From Oscillibacter sp. (GTDB taxonomy: Bacteria; Bacillota; Clostridia; Oscillospirales; Oscillospiraceae): DNA of 64,000 nt. The position numbers and the translations under genes were made by a program. Where the stretch lies: contig JALCRR010000003.1 in NCBI GenBank assembly GCA_022652815.1, positions 1 through 64,000 of the forward strand, written 5' to 3'. The stretch's first letter is position 1, and every line of letters starts with the position of its first letter. Shown one piece after another: positions 63,218 through 64,000 of the stretch. Below the pieces are notes generated by a model, which saw only the letters and a list, made by a program, of their open reading frames with translations, was not told where the DNA came from and made no database searches.

Positions 63218-63253
63218 TGCCGGCACTTTTTTAAGTGCCGGCATTCCTTTTGC
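63218..63253 (+). terminator. Terminator after DUF951 and the membrane peptide
   Basis: TGCCGGCACTT-TTTT-AAGTGCCGGCA followed by TTCCTTTT. Confidence 0.85.
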
Positions 63254-63284
63254 GACGGCTTTTACGGCCATCTCGTCCTATAAT
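63250..63284 (+). promoter_or_regulatory. Possible spoIIG-type promoter with long spacer
   Basis: TATAAT at 63279-63284 has no -35 match at 17 bases; the best TTGCGA lies at 63250-63255, 23 bases away. The spoIIG promoter of Bacillus is known for a 22-base spacer that needs Spo0A. No exact Spo0A box (TGTCGAA) is visible, so this stays tentative. Confidence 0.35.
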
Positions 63285-63310
63285 CAATCTACGCGGGAGG
63301 GGGAACGGCC

Positions 63311-64000
63311 GTGACGGTGGTGTACATCGACAGCGTGTTCGTTTTGAACACGCTGATGGATTATCTTCTGGTGCTTGCCACCGCCAAGCTGGCGGGTATT
63401 CCGCTGCATCGGGGACGGTATCTCTTTGCAGCCCTTTTGGGCGGCGTTTACGCAGTGGCGGTTTTCTTGCCGGGGTGCGGTGCACTGTCGTCCTGGCCGG
63501 CGAAGCTGGCGGCGGGGACTGCCATGGCGGCGGCAGCCTATGTCGGAGAGGAGCGTTTTTGGCGGCTGACGCTGCTGCTGTTTGTGGTTTCCTGCGGCTT
63601 TGCCGGCTGCGTGCTGGGACTGGGGTTGCTGGCGGGCGGCGGCGTGCCTGTGGAGCGGGGAATTTTCTATACGGACGTGAATGCCACCGTCCTTTTGGCG
63701 GCGGCAGGCGGGGCGTATCTGGTATTTTCGTTGGTCTTTCGCGCCTGCGCCCGAAACGGGTTAAAGCGAACGCTGATCCCGGCGCAGGTGTCCCTGAACG
63801 GCAAAACCGTCGAGCTGACGGCTCTGCGGGATACGGGAAACGCCCTGTTAGACCCGGTGACGAACCGACCGCTGCTGGTGGTTTGCGCAAGTTCCATGGG
63901 GACGCTCTGGCCGCCGGAGCTTGCGCGGGTGCTGACGCCCCGGGCGATTGCCTGTCCGGCGGAGGTGCTGGAGGAGCTGAACCGGAACACGGTTCGGTTT
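63311..64000 (+). CDS. spoIIGA: Sigma-E processing peptidase SpoIIGA, 5' part
   Basis: Open from a GTG at 63311 (GGAGGGGG upstream) to the window edge, 230 codons, incomplete. The N-terminal half has five membrane segments (VVYIDSVFVLNTLMDYLLVL start, typical of SpoIIGA), and the protease domain contains TALRDTGNALLDPVT, whose Asp-Thr-Gly is the aspartic-protease active site. It cleaves pro-sigma-E in the mother cell when activated by SpoIIR, encoded earlier in the window. sigE is expected just downstream. Confidence 0.92.
   Translation, partial: MTVVYIDSVFVLNTLMDYLLVLATAKLAGIPLHRGRYLFAALLGGVYAVAVFLPGCGALSSWPAKLAAGTAMAAAAYVGEERFWRLTLLLFVVSCGFAGCVLGLGLLAGGGVPVERGIFYTDVNATVLLAAAGGAYLVFSLVFRACARNGLKRTLIPAQVSLNGKTVELTALRDTGNALLDPVTNRPLLVVCASSMGTLWPPELARVLTPRAIACPAEVLEELNRNTVRF

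Overview
The window looks like a chromosome segment of a spore-forming Clostridia member, most likely Oscillospiraceae/Ruminococcaceae. Evidence: spoIIR and the start of spoIIGA, AddAB in place of RecBCD, RqcH, Mini-ribonuclease III, a DivIVA-like protein, a nine-subunit V/A-type ATPase operon and ammonia-dependent AsnA. The assignment rests on gene content and recalled family similarity; no search was run.

Layout. 1-7600 is accessory and partly decayed: a BlaI/BlaR1-type sensor pair whose receptor gene carries an in-frame stop, a broken tetR behind an intact promoter-operator, a nucleoside phosphorylase, a TetR/MATE efflux pair, and a long gene-poor stretch with a MATE relic. 7600-9336 is a DEAD-box helicase. 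9640-14604 is an arsenic-type operon: ArsR, an ArsP/UPF0718 permease, a Cys-tailed ferredoxin-like protein, a membrane thioredoxin, CcdA, a Cys-rich redox protein, ACR3 and ArsC. 14605-16530 holds relics and a DtxR/MntR-type regulator. From 16533 the core genome starts: tRNA-Ala, mrnC, rqcH, a CPA2-type antiporter, a hairpin-rich repeat, thrH, DUF1015, a NYN-LOTUS protein, ispE, spoIIR, VOC, DUF1643, addBA, rpmE, a C39-like protein, a flavin reductase-like protein, hflX, GNAT, a YigZ protein, a DivIVA-like protein and tRNA-Arg. 38.8-47.5 kb is the V-ATPase operon (H-I-K-E-C-F-A-B-D), followed by a flavodiiron protein, an AbrB-ABC transporter operon, a hydrolase, asnA, gltX, trpS, tagO/wecA, wecB, an unknown anchored protein, a three-gene operon of small unknown proteins, nth, rarA, an S1-domain protein, DUF951, a 30-residue membrane peptide and partial spoIIGA.

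How the genes work together. The ars block joins metalloid export (ACR3 and an ArsP-like permease) and arsenate reduction to its own apparent thiol relay: CcdA, an anchored thioredoxin and a Cys-rich CxxC protein. A C-x-C-G-G-x-C motif recurs in two of its products; this is the most distinctive system here. The V-ATPase keeps the Na+-binding side chains of its K subunit, so it probably moves sodium. TagO/WecA and WecB supply lipid-linked amino sugar for wall glycopolymers. RqcH, Mini-III, HflX and bL31 form a ribosome and translation quality-control theme, and spoIIR and spoIIGA belong to sigma-E activation during sporulation. No prophage, insertion sequence, rRNA or CRISPR array was seen.
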